NCBI GenBank assembly: GCA_039707465.1
Contig: CM077643.1
Coordinates: 63,366,605-63,430,604, forward strand
Source: Rhabdophis nuchalis
Taxonomy: Eukaryota; Chordata; Lepidosauria; Squamata; Natricidae
Direction of reading: 5' to 3'
DNA: 64,000 nucleotides
Positions 20,773-31,540 of this stretch are shown piece after piece; position 1 is the stretch's first letter; every line of letters begins with the position of its first letter. Below the pieces are notes generated by a model that did no database searches, was not told the origin of the DNA, and saw only the letters and a program-made list of their open reading frames with translations. The translations under genes were made by a program, and so were the position numbers.

Positions 20773-21478
20773 GCCTGATGCGCCAATTGCGCCCCTTACT
20801 GGACCGGGGTGCCTTACGCACAGTCACTCAAGCACTCGTCACCTCTCAACTCGACTATTGTAATGCTCTCTACATGGGGCTCCCCTTGAGGTGCAGCCGA
20901 AAGCTGCAGCTAGTCCAGAACGCAGCCGCGCAGGTGATTACGGGAGTGCCTAGACACTCCCACATAACACCTATCCTGCGCGAGCTGCACTGGCTCCCTG
21001 TGGTCTTTCGGGTGCGCTTCAAGGTTTTAACGACCATCTTTAAAGCGCTCCATGGCTCGGGGCCTAGTTATATGCGAGACCGCCTCCTGCCCCATACATC
21101 CCTCAGACCGATACGCTCCCACAGAGAAGGCCTCCTCAGGGTGCCGTCGGCTGGGGAAGAGCCTTCTCTGTGGCGGGCCCAGCCCTTTGGAACGACCTAC
21201 CCCCCTGAACTCCGCACCATCTCCGACCTCCACCTCTTCCGCAAGTGTCTGAAGACACACCTATTCCATCTAGCCGGCCTAGCGTAACCCCCATTACTGA
21301 CTCTTAGATAGTTTTAAATTTGGGTTTTTTAAATTCGGTTTTTAGCGCAGGGTCTATTAGAATACGTTTTTTTAAATTTTATATGTTTTATATGTGTTTT
21401 AACATCCCTGTGCGCCGCCCTGGGTCCGTTTGGAGAAGGGCGGGGTATAAATTTAATAAAATAAAATAAAAATAAAAC
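20773..21478 (+). mobile_element. L2 LINE 3' fragment with open C-terminal frame
   Basis: It encodes MRQLRPLLDRGALRTVTQAL..., LDYCNALYMGLPLR, ELHWLPVVFRVRFKVL, HREGLLRVPSAGEEPSLW, then a stop at 21287. A short internal deletion removes the QCRLATPRGRAF part. The CGCCGCCCTGGGTCCG signature and (AATAAA)n tail follow. Confidence 0.92.
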
Positions 21479-21753
21479 TGTAACAGTGAGAAGTCCTATT
21501 ATATACTTATGAAACAACAAATGAAGGGGGAATACATGGCCTTACATTACAATTTACAATTTAATGCTATACAAAATGAATAGGATTCATTTTTTTCTTA
21601 TCAAGATTGAATTCCTTCAGGGAATATAACAGTGCTAGATAAGGGCTGAACTGAAGGCAATAGCAGGAAGAGCCAGACCTTAAACTACGTAGAAAGTTAC
21701 TTCTCCCCTCTCCTTTCTTCACCCTTTTTGACTTGTGACTTCTAATGCCACTT

Positions 21754-22092
21754 AAAGGTAAAGGCTCCCCTCACGCGTATATGCTAGTCGTTCTCAACTC
21801 TAGGGGGCAGTGCTCATCTCTGTTTTAAAGCCGAAGAGCCAGCACTGTCTGAAGACATCTCTGTGGTCATGTGGCTGGCATGACTAAATGCCAAAGGCGC
21901 ACAGAACGCTGTTACCTTCCCACTAAAGGTGGTCTCTGTTTTTCTACTTTTATTTTTTACATGCTTTCGAACTGCTAGGTTGGTAGAAGTTGGGGAGCTC
22001 ACTCGGTTACACAGTGCTAGAGATTTGAACTGCTGAACTGCTGACCTTTCTGATCAACAAGCTCAGCGTCTTAGCCACTGAACCACCCATCC
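21754..22092 (-). mobile_element. Sauria-type tRNA-derived SINE with target duplication
   Basis: Read on the minus strand from 22092, it starts GGTGGTTCAGTGGCTAAGAC, with an A-box-like TGGCTAAGACGCTGA and a B-box-like GGTCAGCAGTTCAAATC, as in a Pol III tRNA-like head. It ends in GAGCCTTTACCTTT, a Bov-B-like tail. The flanks CTAATGCCACTT (21742-21753) and CTAATGCCTCTT (22093-22104) form an 11/12 duplication. Family assignment is from knowledge of squamate SINEs. Confidence 0.85.
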
Positions 22093-22104
22093 TCTAATGC
22101 CTCT

Positions 22105-22780
22105 TAGCCACCAATGAAGCCCATCCACATATACTGTTACAACCAGCTGAATGATGGTTGGATATATTTTCAGAGATGCTATAAACAGTAGTAGCTAATT
22201 GATGCTTGAACTTAGGTCAAAGACAATATATGACTTTGGTGATATGGGTTTCCCATCTCTGCTACAGATCAATGTGACAGCATGGCACCACTGAAGCAAT
22301 CACAAATTTGCCAAGTGTTTACATCACATGAGTCCTCGGTCCTGGATTTTGGACACATTCTCAAAGTTAGCTCACGTGAGGTATCTTGGTACAAAAATTG
22401 TTGCCCGGGATACACTGTTTCACCCAACTAAAAGTTAGACATAAGAGTTGTAGTAGTATATAGATTTTACTGAAGACTGAGATAAAAAATAGTCTAGCCA
22501 ACCCTATCATGCAGAGGCATCCAGCAGGACAATTTTTCTTTAAATACTTGGAAAATTCCAACTCCTTCTATCACACACCTTTACCTCCTTGTATCTTTGA
22601 ATCTTAAATCTTTTTGCTTAATTGCAGTCAGGGTATGGACATTACTCCCAGCTCTGTTTTTATTTATAGCATACTTCCTGCAGTGTCAAATGGACTGTGT
22701 GACTTAATAAAGCAAATGTAAGTTTTTATTAAACTTAGAAAATTGAACTGTTGTATTTGCACTGACCTATAAATTAAGTA
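22105..22780. other. Intron 9 segment, nothing recognised
   Basis: Ordinary AT-rich sequence with no recognisable repeat. Confidence 0.5.
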
Positions 22781-23020
22781 CCGTGTTTTCCCGAAAATAA
22801 GACACGGTCTTGTTTTCTTTTGACCCCCAAAATAAGCACTTGGGCCTTATTTTCGCGGAGGTCTTATTCTTTTTGAGGTGCAGGAGGCAGTGAGCGTGGT
22901 CACCTCATGGCTGCTGCTATGTTGCAATATTTTCAGGGGAGGGCATATTTTAGCGCATATGCTCAAAAGCCCGATTGGGCTCATTATATCCAGGGAGGTC
23001 TTATTTTCAGGGAAACAGGG
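22781..23020. mobile_element. Tc1/mariner-type MITE (AAAATAAGAC family), 240 bp
   Basis: The termini CCGTGTTTTCCCGAAAATAA and TTATTTTCAGGGAAACAGGG are inverted repeats, flanked by TA on both sides (22779-22780 and 23021-23022). Confidence 0.85.
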
Positions 23021-23158
23021 TAGTTGTTTTTTCTGCTTGCTTTAATTTTCAGTGCCACTTTAACTTAATCAGGCTCCAACTGATTAAGTTTAACTAAATT
23101 AAACTAAAAAGTTTACCACAAGTTTTTAAAAGAAATGTCTCTTAAGTTTATCTCCAGG

Positions 23159-23220
23159 TCTCTCCCTCCCTCTCTCGCTCTCCCTCCCTCCCTCCCTCCC
23201 TTCCTCCCTCCCTCCCTCTG
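23159..23220 (-). repeat. (GGGA)n tract just downstream of the exon 9 donor
   Basis: In the UNC79 transcript this reads GAGGGAGGGAGGGAGGAAGG and onward, with many GGG runs separated by one base. It starts about 30 nt after the exon 9 splice donor. Such runs can form G-quadruplexes and act as intronic splicing enhancers. Confidence 0.9.
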
Positions 23221-23248
23221 TGTATGGTGCAACTTTTGATTTACCCAC

Positions 23249-23337
23249 CCTGCAATCCTTTGGCTGCATTCTTCACAAAGGTAGAGAGGAGGCGGTTTAT
23301 CACCCAAAGCCACTGATAAAGAAGGGTCTACGCACAT
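23249..23337 (-). CDS. UNC79: UNC79 coding exon 9, residues 322-350
   Basis: 89 nt (29 codons + 2 nt). The peptide runs MCVDPSLSVALGDKPPPLYLCEECSQRIA. The acceptor is TTCAG|ATGTGC. The donor used must be GCAGG|GTGGGT to keep frame with exon 10. A competing GT lies 4 nt downstream (GTAAAT) and would shift the frame. The CEEC motif belongs to the Cys-rich region. Confidence 0.94.
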
Positions 23338-24290
23338 CTGAAATACACAGCAAGCATGGAATTAGTTTCTCATTCCCCAAAAGCCCCCTCCCTACATGAA
23401 GCCTCATTACAGATATATTTTGAATGAAAGAAATTAGCATTATAGGTCCTGGATTTCCTTTTTGCCCTCGTGCTTGAATATGGAGAAAGGATTACTTGTG
23501 ATGATGGATGATGGCACAAATGGGTTATATTATTATTTTTTTGAATACTTATTTTATATATTTTGCAGCACTGATTCAGTAAAGAAGACATTAAGAAATA
23601 ATGTCATAATTTGTAATAAGGTAGTCTGGCACATTTTGAGATTCAGCAAGCAAACTAAAATGCTAGTCTGGAGAAGGGGGAAAGCATACTGTTAGTTAAA
23701 CTATCAAAAGAGAATATGACTTTGCTTCCTAGTCTGAGTTGCACAGCATGTTATGCCAATATGCTATAATGTAGTCTAACACATTTCACGTGCCTTTGTA
23801 AAGGATGGTTCACAGCTTCATTTAATGTCTGTATTCCCAGCCAATTGTGGGTCAATAAAACATAATTAATAACATCATAGTTAAAAGTGATGTATGAAAT
23901 TTATCATTCCTTACTCCTTATAGTGGTGTGTTACTCAAACTAGAATCTATGGATTGAATTATTCTCCTATTCACAAAATATTTAGCCTTTACATACTAGG
24001 ATTACAGGTGGGAACAATGTTTACCATAAGGATTCAGTCTACAAAAATTAGTATAGAGTAAATCTACTCTGATTATCATAAAATCTTATTTTTATCTTTG
24101 CATTACAATTTGGCTCAAAAGTTAAAATATCAGTTCATGAACATCAGACATATAACTCTTGTCATCAGCATCACAAGCATTCAGATACTAAAGACCACAA
24201 AACAAAACTGCAGTAGAGAGAATATGGATTTACTTTTCATAGCCAGTGTAACTTTGAATAAATTATACCCATTACTATATTCAAAATAGA
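23338..24290. other. Intron 8 segment, nothing recognised
   Basis: AT-rich sequence without recognisable elements. Confidence 0.5.
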
Positions 24291-24783
24291 GTGTTGTATT
24301 TATTCAGTTTTGGTTGCTACGAGACTCTAGAAAGAATACAGACAAGAGCAACAAAGATGATTAGGGGACTGGAGGCTAAAACATATGAAGGATGGTTGCA
24401 GGAATAGGGTATATCTAGTTTAATGAAAAGAAGGACTAGGAGAGACATGATAGCAATGTTCCAATATCTCAGGGGCTGCCACAAAGAAGAGGGGGTCAAA
24501 CTATTCTCCAAAGCACCTGAGGGTAGAACAAGAAGTAATGGGTGGAAACTAATCAAGGAAAGAAGCAACTTGGAACTGAGGAGAAATTTCCTGATAGTTA
24601 GAACAATTGATCAATGGAACAACTTGCCTCCAGCAGTTGTGAATGCTCCAACACTGGAAGTTTTTAAGAAGATGATGGATAACCATTTGTCTTTAGTAGT
24701 GTAAGGTTTCCTGCCCAAGCAGGGGGTTGGATTAAAAGACCACCAAGGTCCCTTCCAACTCTGTTATTCTATTCTATTCTTAG
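24291..24783 (+). mobile_element. CR1 LINE 3' fragment with (ATTCT)n tail
   Basis: It encodes LMKRRTRRDMIAMFQYLRGCHKEEG... to ...LEVFKKMMDNHLSLVV and a stop. The GTTTCCTGCCCAAGCAGGGGG 3' UTR and TATTCTATTCTATTCT follow. This tail is the AATAG-type microsatellite that snake CR1 LINEs are known to seed. Confidence 0.93.
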
Positions 24784-25010
24784 CAATAATACTAGCAATA
24801 GTACTTAGACTTACATATCACCTCATAGTACTTTACAGCCCTCTCTAAGTCAGTATATTGCTCCCAATAATCTGGCTTCTTATTTTACTGACTTCAAAAG
24901 GATGGAAGACTGAGTCAACCTTGATATGGACAGGATTGAACTGCTGGCAGTCGACAAAATTAGCCTACAACACTGCATTCTAACCATTATACCACCATAG
25001 CTCTTGTTAT
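24784..25010 (-). mobile_element. tRNA-derived SINE (MIR/CORE-like)
   Basis: On the minus strand a head reads TGGTATAATGGTTAGAATGC, then a B-box-like CAGCAGTTCAATCC. A conserved middle (GACTCAGTCTTCCATCC) and an end with TAAGTCTAAGTACTATTGCT and TATTGCTAAG-type termini follow. Assigned by its tRNA-like promoter layout; the exact family is uncertain. Confidence 0.7.
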
Positions 25011-25481
25011 TATTTTTTTAAACTCAGGTCTATAGCAAAAGTAGTTGGGGACTTTCTTTCTTTGGTCATGCTTTTCTGCATTCTCATCAGTCTTCTGGTT
25101 CTTATTTGGATGTGAGCAAAGGACACGGGAGGAAGAAATAAGTGTCTTTGTGAGGTAAAACAATACTACTTAGTGTAGAAGTATACTTCAAGGTTGTTAA
25201 TTCCAACTGTGGTCACTATAGAACTATTTGTAGAATTTTTAGGAACAACAAATGGACTTGGACAAAAGAATCATTTTCACAATCTCTTTATAGAAAAGAG
25301 GGATTTATCAGGAATTTTATAATGGGAATACCATGGTTATACTTGGCAATACCATAGTTTAGTGGTAGACAATGACCTTCCATTCTGTTTTTAATTCCCT
25401 TATTATGCCATGAACAACTGGGATAAGGCTGAAATGGTTACTCACAGGGCATGTTTTACAGGATACGGAAGTGTTCATTAC

Positions 25482-25546
25482 CTTCACAGCTGGCTTGTTA
25501 ATTGCATTATGGCATTCAATGTGCTGACAATGAGTGGGATTCCATG
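25482..25546 (-). CDS. UNC79: UNC79 coding exon 8, residues 300-321
   Basis: 65 nt. (A)WNPTHCQHIECHNAINKPAVK, acceptor TTTCAG|CATGG, donor AAG|GTAATG. It begins the Cys/His-rich part of UNC79 (HCQHIECHN). Confidence 0.95.
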
Positions 25547-26084
25547 CTGAAAAATAAAGCCATGATGGATAGAGTTCCACAGGTTTACTAAAAACTAAAT
25601 TACAGGTAAGATTCAGCATTATATGAAACCATCAATATCATCTCAAGGATTTCAGCTGATAATGTATCTGTTTCATGCCTCAAATATTTAACCATGGGAT
25701 GTTAGGCCAGTTCTGGCAAATACAGTGAAGCATAATAAAATAATGTATTGAATTACCAATTAAGATTTAACATCCAATAATGCCATTTAAAGTATGCCCG
25801 TCTGCTTATAACAAAAAGAATTCTGAGAATTCAGATATTAAATTATTGGAGTTGGAATTTAAACAAGACATACATATCTATAAAACATTTTCTTAAATGT
25901 TAAATGTGAAGTATTGTTTATCATTCTGCATATCTTTACAAAGTCACAGTATAAAGTATTTTTAAGACCTAGTTGACACATCCATTGCTTGTGCAATCCA
26001 ATGGATAGAGAATTCATCCCAGAATAAAATAGTCAGAGTAAAAATGGAAATTCATGGTAAATCTATCATCAGAACATCAAGCAA

Positions 26085-26184
26085 GAACTCAGTCTGTTAG
26101 TACATAGTTCTGCATTTTAAAGCTAGAAAAAAAAATTCTAGCTTTAAAATGCAGAACTACTTTATGTACTAACAGACTGAGTTC
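26085..26184. repeat. Near-perfect hairpin, arms of about 45 bp
   Basis: GAACTCAGTCTGTTAGTACA at the left pairs with TGTACTAACAGACTGAGTTC at the right, and GTTCTGCATTTTAAAGCTAG with CTAGCTTTAAAATGCAGAAC. There is a small A-run loop and a 5-nt bulge. No terminal signature of a known transposon. Confidence 0.93.
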
Positions 26185-26535
26185 AATTATCAATTCAATC
26201 TTTTGCTCATGCATCATTATGTTGAACATTATATCCTTATAGAAGAACTTACATCCTACTTTTCGACAGCATTTAACTGTTTTTGTAGTTTGGAAACAAC
26301 GAGAACTACTTTCCTAATTAGGAAGTTAGAAAATTGTCTCTATTTTCCCCATTTTTCAATTTCAAAATACCAAGTATAACCATGGTATTCTAATCCAGAG
26401 CTCATTACAGGGTGATGAACATTTTATAGAGGAATCAATCGTTAAAAAAAAAACCCTATATCTCAGTGACATAATTGATAACTTCTGCCGATACATGGCA
26501 TTAGCATTAATGCATAGTTTGATGATCTCAATTAC

Positions 26536-26665
26536 CCGTATACTGTAGTCCTCGATATTCACTTATTGCCCCGGGAGGTTTTAAGTTGGGCCAGTAGTGG
26601 AAAAGCATTTGGACCGCAGGTGGCTTTACTTGAGATGGACCATATGCTATCACGTATAGCAAATC
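26536..26665 (-). CDS. UNC79: UNC79 coding exon 7, residues 257-299
   Basis: 130 nt (43 codons + 1 nt). DLLYVIAYGPSQVKPPAVQM... to ...ISEYRGLQYT, acceptor CTCTAG|GAT, donor ACGG|GTAATT. It lies in a stretch where no ORF of 60 codons exists, so simple ORF scans miss it. Confidence 0.94.
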
Positions 26666-26877
26666 CTAGAGGAAGTCAGAGGGTGCAATACATTTAAATT
26701 CAGGCAATGGCAGCCTTTACAGGTGCAAGTGAGACATAAGTAATAGAAAAGTTAAAACAATTAGCAGTTCAATTATCCTTCCCAAGACGTGGAGGCAGTT
26801 AGACTAAGGAATAAGCCTCACTGAACTCAGTGGCACATGAGTTGAGCAGACATGCACAGCATTGAAATCCTGTACAG

Positions 26878-26985
26878 CAGGGGTCTCCAACCTTTGCAAC
26901 TTTAAGTCGTGGAAGCAAAGCTGGCTGGAGAAGTCTGGGAGCTGAAGTCCTTCAGACTTAAAGTTGCAAAGGTTGGAGACCCCTG
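26878..26985. mobile_element. hAT-type palindromic MITE, 108 bp
   Basis: The termini are CAGGGGTCTCCAACCTTTGC and GCAAAGGTTGGAGACCCCTG, perfect inverted repeats extending about 30 bp. The flanks are CTGTACAG and CTGTACAA (7 of 8). Confidence 0.92.
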
Positions 26986-27111
26986 CTGTACAATACTCTA
27001 TATACTGGTCAGTATATAGTACTTATTTCTTTAAATAGTCATGTACACAATTGCAATGTTGTCTCTTTCCTGAGAATATTCCATCCCCCCAAAGATTTAA
27101 ATAAAATTATT

Positions 27112-27640
27112 TAAATAATAATTGCCGCATAATTATTGTGGCAAGATTGGCATTTTCCCAGGAATGGAAAAGTGATCAAATACCGACGGATAGGGCAGTA
27201 ATAAAGAAAATTAATGAGTGTGCAGAGTCGGATAGATTAAGAAAATTAATTAAAGGGAAAAAGGATTCAGAATTCTATAACTCGTGGAAGAGGTGGTATA
27301 ATTGGATACGGGAACAACCAAATAATAACAACTGAAGCAATAATATATGTTTAATTCGGATATTGGTGAATAATACCAATAAGAAATTTAATGATGAATA
27401 AGAATTGACAAAGTAGGTAGTTTAACTAGATCGGCTGTATATAGTGTAAATGCTGGTGTTAAATATTAGGCCTACTATTAGGACTTTATTGTTAAGTTTG
27501 GTTACTTATATGTTGCTGCTTTTTCGCGTTGTGACGGCAAATGTGTTTAAAATTATGTTTGTATGATTTTTTAATAAGAATAAAGAAATTTTGTAAAAAA
27601 TAAATAAATAAATAAGTCAATAAACCAAGCACTTCAAAAA
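27112..27640 (+). mobile_element. L1 LINE 3' fragment (ORF2 C-terminus, 3' UTR, poly-A)
   Basis: The frame 27138-27335 gives ARLAFSQEWKSDQIPTDRAV...EFYNSWKRWYNWI, which resembles the extreme C-terminus of L1 ORF2p (an 'A-R-x-x-x-A-x-x-W-K' start, a 'W-K-x-W-x-x-W/Y' end). An AT-rich UTR, AATAAAG and a poly-A/(AAAT)n tail follow. Flanking AAGATTTAAATAAAATTA at about 27093-27110 and 27647-27664 looks like an 18-bp target duplication. Confidence 0.75.
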
Positions 27641-27664
27641 AAAAGATTTAAATAAAATTAATTA

Positions 27665-28430
27665 CCACTGATATTACCAAAACTCTACTCTGACCTACCT
27701 ATAAAATCCATTCACTGACTACTTCTGCATTTGAATCTACTGTTATTGTTTTCATGCTTATACACCGCAGCAACAGGGGAATAGAAACTTCAATTTAAGG
27801 AGCAAGGTGCCTCCAAATCAGTCCATGAATTTATTTAGAGTTCCAGAACTTTGCTTACAAAGTTTACATTTAAAAAAAAAAAGCAGTTTCCCCAAACATT
27901 TTCTGCTAACATAGTAATGCTTGCTGGTATTCTAATTCAGAGGGGTACAACTCTTTCTGGATCACAAGCAACATTCCACAAAGTAGGAGAAATGTATGGA
28001 ACCTGAAAAACTGAAACAAATAAGAAAGAGATGATCCATCAAAAAGCCAGACTAAAGGACCCAACATTTCTATTAAGTTCCAAGAATATGGGTTGGCTGG
28101 GGAAAAAAATGTTGCCCAATTAATGCTAAAGCAAAGGAGACAGAAGGCAAGAGTTCCCATTAATGGTGGAATGAATTGCCAAGAAATTCTTCAAGAGCTA
28201 AATTCGCTGCACATTCATATGACCACAATAGAGCTCGTGATAAATTGATGGAGTATCTGTGATCCACTAATACTGTGAGAACAAGTGGGTCCAAATGGTC
28301 AGAAAAAACCATAGGGAAAAGTTCAGAGACAATGGTGGGTGGAGGGACAGCAGATGGAAGAGAAGCTTGCTCATAGCATACATGGTTCTTCTAAAAGACT
28401 GAATCAATGTTTCTTCTCCATATTTCTTTT
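27665..28430. other. Intron 6 segment, nothing recognised
   Basis: AT-rich sequence, no element assigned. Confidence 0.5.
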
Positions 28431-28433
28431 TAT

Positions 28434-28800
28434 GTTTGCCTAGAATTTCAGCGGAAAGCCTAAATCAGAGAAATACGACTTCAGCAACAGAGTGGTCAGT
28501 GCCTGGAAACCACTACCTGACTCTGTTGTTACAGCCCCAAACCCCCATAATTTTAACCTAAGACTGTCTAATGTTGACCTCACCCCATTCCTAAGAGGTC
28601 TTTAAGGGGCGTGCATAAGCGCACCAGCATGCCTTCCGTCATTGTCCTACTGTCTCCATTTATTTCTACCCATTCACTGTGTTCATATTTATGTTTATAC
28701 TTATACCTGTTATCTTTTACATGTTTGACAAAATAATATAAAATAATAATATAAAATAATAATATAAAATAATATAAAATATAAAAAATAATACATTCAT
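28434..28800 (+). mobile_element. LINE 3' fragment, family uncertain
   Basis: It encodes (Y)DFSNRVVSAWKPLPDSVVTA...FNLRLSNVDLTPFLRGL and a stop, the conserved C-terminal 'F-x-x-R-x-x-x-x-W-x-x-L-P' block of RTE/CR1-type LINEs. A short UTR and an (ATAATATAAA)n tail at 28733-28795 follow. Confidence 0.7.
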
Positions 28801-28953
28801 AAATTTTTGTCATTCTACAATGGATTTGTATTCTGTAACTTCAGGAAAGGAATTAGAAGTACATTTTCAAAATGATTTAGTAATTCAAAGTTATTAACTT
28901 ATTAATCACCATACAGTACTGTTTCCATAAAAGCCATCTGGTCCCAAACTTAC

Positions 28954-29009
28954 TTTCCATACTTCCTGTTTGTGTTTCATAAGACATTCCAGTAACTGAC
29001 AGTGATACA
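28954..29009 (-). CDS. UNC79: UNC79 coding exon 6, 56 nt, residues 238-256
   Basis: (V)YHCQLLECLMKHKQEVWK, acceptor CCCAG|TG, donor AAA|GTAAGT. It completes the Val codon opened by exon 5. Confidence 0.95.
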
Positions 29010-29190
29010 CTGGGAAAGAAGAGACAAACAGAAGCAAATCACATTACATGACAAAATACTGTATTTATTGTTTAATTACTAACATTTTGGCAAATCAAAT
29101 AACTTGAGAGATTTCAAAAGTCAAATTGGATAATCACTATCCAATTAGAATAAAAGTTAGCAACCTGAATTCTCCCCCCCCCCCCCCCCA

Positions 29191-29222
29191 ATTTGTTCTC
29201 TGTAAATAAACAGAGAACAAAT
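29191..29222. repeat. Small perfect hairpin beside a poly-C run
   Basis: ATTTGTTCTCTG and CAGAGAACAAAT flank an 8-nt loop, directly after a C-run at about 29174-29189. The rest of intron 5 (29010-29853) shows nothing recognisable. Confidence 0.85.
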
Positions 29223-29853
29223 AAATCAGGCCATTTCCAAAATAACGAAGCATTTTTTACCATAACAGACTCTTTTTTTCAACAGCATATCCACATAATA
29301 GTGGAAAATTTCATTAATTAAACATTAGGCTCAGGGTTTTTTTTCTTTAAAAGCCCACCATAGATAATAACTGAATAGATGCCAATATGAACCATTTATT
29401 ATCACTAATGTAACCATTCTTCTGTCTCTCTTTACCTGTAATCAGATTATTAAACAGAAGGAGGCAAAATTTATCTGTTTCAAAGCAGGCCTTATCATTA
29501 CGAACTTTACCAAATGTGAAATATGAAGCAATCAACACCTTTTCATCTAAATTTAATATGAGCTTCAGAGTTGTTAGCAATTATCACTAAATAAATTGTG
29601 ATTTTAAAAAAAACCTGTCCCATTTCCTGGTGTTAAAATAGAGCTTATGGTCCTGTTTCCAGATCTTTAAATGTACCTTTGCATCATTGTGAAATTAATT
29701 AGCACCATAATAGCTACTTCAGGCACTAGGCTTGGATATGTTAAAAGAGCCATTTTCAATTCCTTTTAAAAATAAGCACACAGTGAGAGGGATTAAAAGC
29801 ACTCTCAAATAGTTCTGCTCTTACAAGGAACAGCCATTGCAGCTATTACATAC

Positions 29854-29946
29854 CAGGATTGGTCGTATACTGCATTGCGATCATTAGCATTGAAGATGCA
29901 GAAAGATTAACATGAGCCGGTACCCCTTCTCTCCTTGAAGAGCCCA
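29854..29946 (-). CDS. UNC79: UNC79 coding exon 5, residues 207-237
   Basis: 93 nt. (L)GSSRREGVPAHVNLSASSML... to ...IAMQYTTNP, acceptor TTGAAG|TGGGC, donor CCTG|GTATGT. The length is a multiple of three with matching phases, so it could be a cassette exon without frameshift. Confidence 0.95.
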
Positions 29947-30048
29947 CTTCAAAGAAAAGAAGAGAAAATATTAGCCGTTAGCAATATAAATTGTCTCATT
30001 AATATCATAAGCGTTCATTCAAATATGGAATTAATAACTTATCCTATA

Positions 30049-30433
30049 CAGGTAGTGCTCAACTTACAACAGTTCATTTAGTGATCATTCAAAGTGACAA
30101 TGGCAATGAAAAAAGTGATTTATGACCATTTTTCACCATTACAACATTTGTAGCATCCCCATGACCATGTGATCAAAATTCAGATGGTTCATACTTATGA
30201 CCATTGCAGTGTCCCAAGGTCATGTGATCATCATTTGCAACCTTTTGACAAGCAAAGTCAATGAGGAAGCCTGATTCCCTTAACAACCGGGTTAATAACT
30301 TATCAACTGCAGTGATTCCCTTAACAACTGTGGCAAGAAAAGTTGTAAAATAGGGCAAAATTATTTTAACTAATGTCTCACTTAACAATAGACATTTTGG
30401 GCTCAATTGTGATTGTAAGTCGATGACTACCTG
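30049..30433. mobile_element. Mariner-like non-autonomous element (CAGGTA family), 385 bp, well preserved
   Basis: TA|CAGGTAGTGCTCAACTTACA at the left and TGTAAGTCGATGACTACCTG|TA at the right. The interior has TCATGTGATCATCATTTGC, GACAAGCAAAGTCAATG and AACAACTGTGGCAAG, typical of this family. The best copy in the window. Confidence 0.85.
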
Positions 30434-31194
30434 TAATATCTTTCTCTGTTGTTCCTCTATTATTCAAATGGTCTCCTTTATTTATGTTTCTGATTTTCCC
30501 CATTTTATTGTGGCATACAGAAGTCCTTTCAACACTGCTGAATTAGCACTAGCCATTCATTCTTGAGCTGGCCAAAAACTATTCCAACATGAAATCTATT
30601 GTCCCTAACTGCAGTTTTTAGCCTGTCCATTTCAGGTTGCTGCCATCACCTGATTTCCCTCCAAGCTGACAAACCTAATAAACTTTATACAATTTCAGTC
30701 TTCCCTTAAAACACTATCTAAATAAAGAGGACAGTTGGTATAAACAAGGACAACTTAGGTCTGTCACTCATGGGATGAAGGTAAAATCATGAAAAAAGGC
30801 TGCCAGGATATGTCTTTGATGTGGTTAGGCACAAATAAGAAAATGCCAATACTATTGACCCAAGGGAGTCTTCTTCAAGCCTGCAGGGCAGTTCAGGATT
30901 ATTCTCAAACTCCTACCAAATAATAGCTCAGTCAAGAAGTGACTATTCATATACCTCGCTGGGTAGAACAATGTCAACATTTGCCATTGATATGCCTTTT
31001 GCACGTTTTCTGAACCTCACTCTCAACAATGTCCAGACATTTGTTGCTTAGTGATGTTAAATGACTGATAGGCAATGATCTGACTTCTGCAATAAGCCAC
31101 AATCAACTATGTGGCTTAGATATATCGGAATGGGTAGCAGATCAAATGCCTCATTTTTGTTCTACATAGACTGCCTTAGTGTCAACAGTTACAG

Positions 31195-31540
31195 TGTTGC
31201 CATGACGATTATCAGGCTACCCTAACGAAGTGAAAATTCTTGACATTCCTGTGGTCAAGATGGAATCTCAGGATGACCTATGACTGCGCATGCATAGATT
31301 TACTTTCGATGCTAATTGGGTAACGTGATTTATGACAGGCAGAGGGGAGGGGGCACAGGGGGGTAAAGTTCAGACGCCATCAAATAATTTTCCGTTCTGG
31401 CTGCACTGGAGCTCAAGCCAGAATGTCGATCCTAATAAATGATGAGATTTGTTCTGAACTTTGTCTCGAGTCTTGTAACTTAATTAGGTTCACTTTTGGG
31501 AGCTTCACACTTAGATTAAATAGAATTAACTATAGTTACA
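31195..31540 (+). mobile_element. Possible solo-LTR-like remnant
   Basis: A G-rich and then C/T-rich block with an AATAAA-like signal (31432-31438) followed by TTTGTCTCGAGTCTTGTAAC, the look of an LTR R-U5 segment. It begins near TGTTGCC. I could not find a convincing TG...CA pair with a target duplication, so the limits are guesses. Annotation only. Confidence 0.3.

Noticed and set aside
21754..22092. A functional tRNA gene
   Set aside because: The A- and B-box-like motifs belong to a SINE head with a long unrelated body and target duplications; no cloverleaf of tRNA length is formed.
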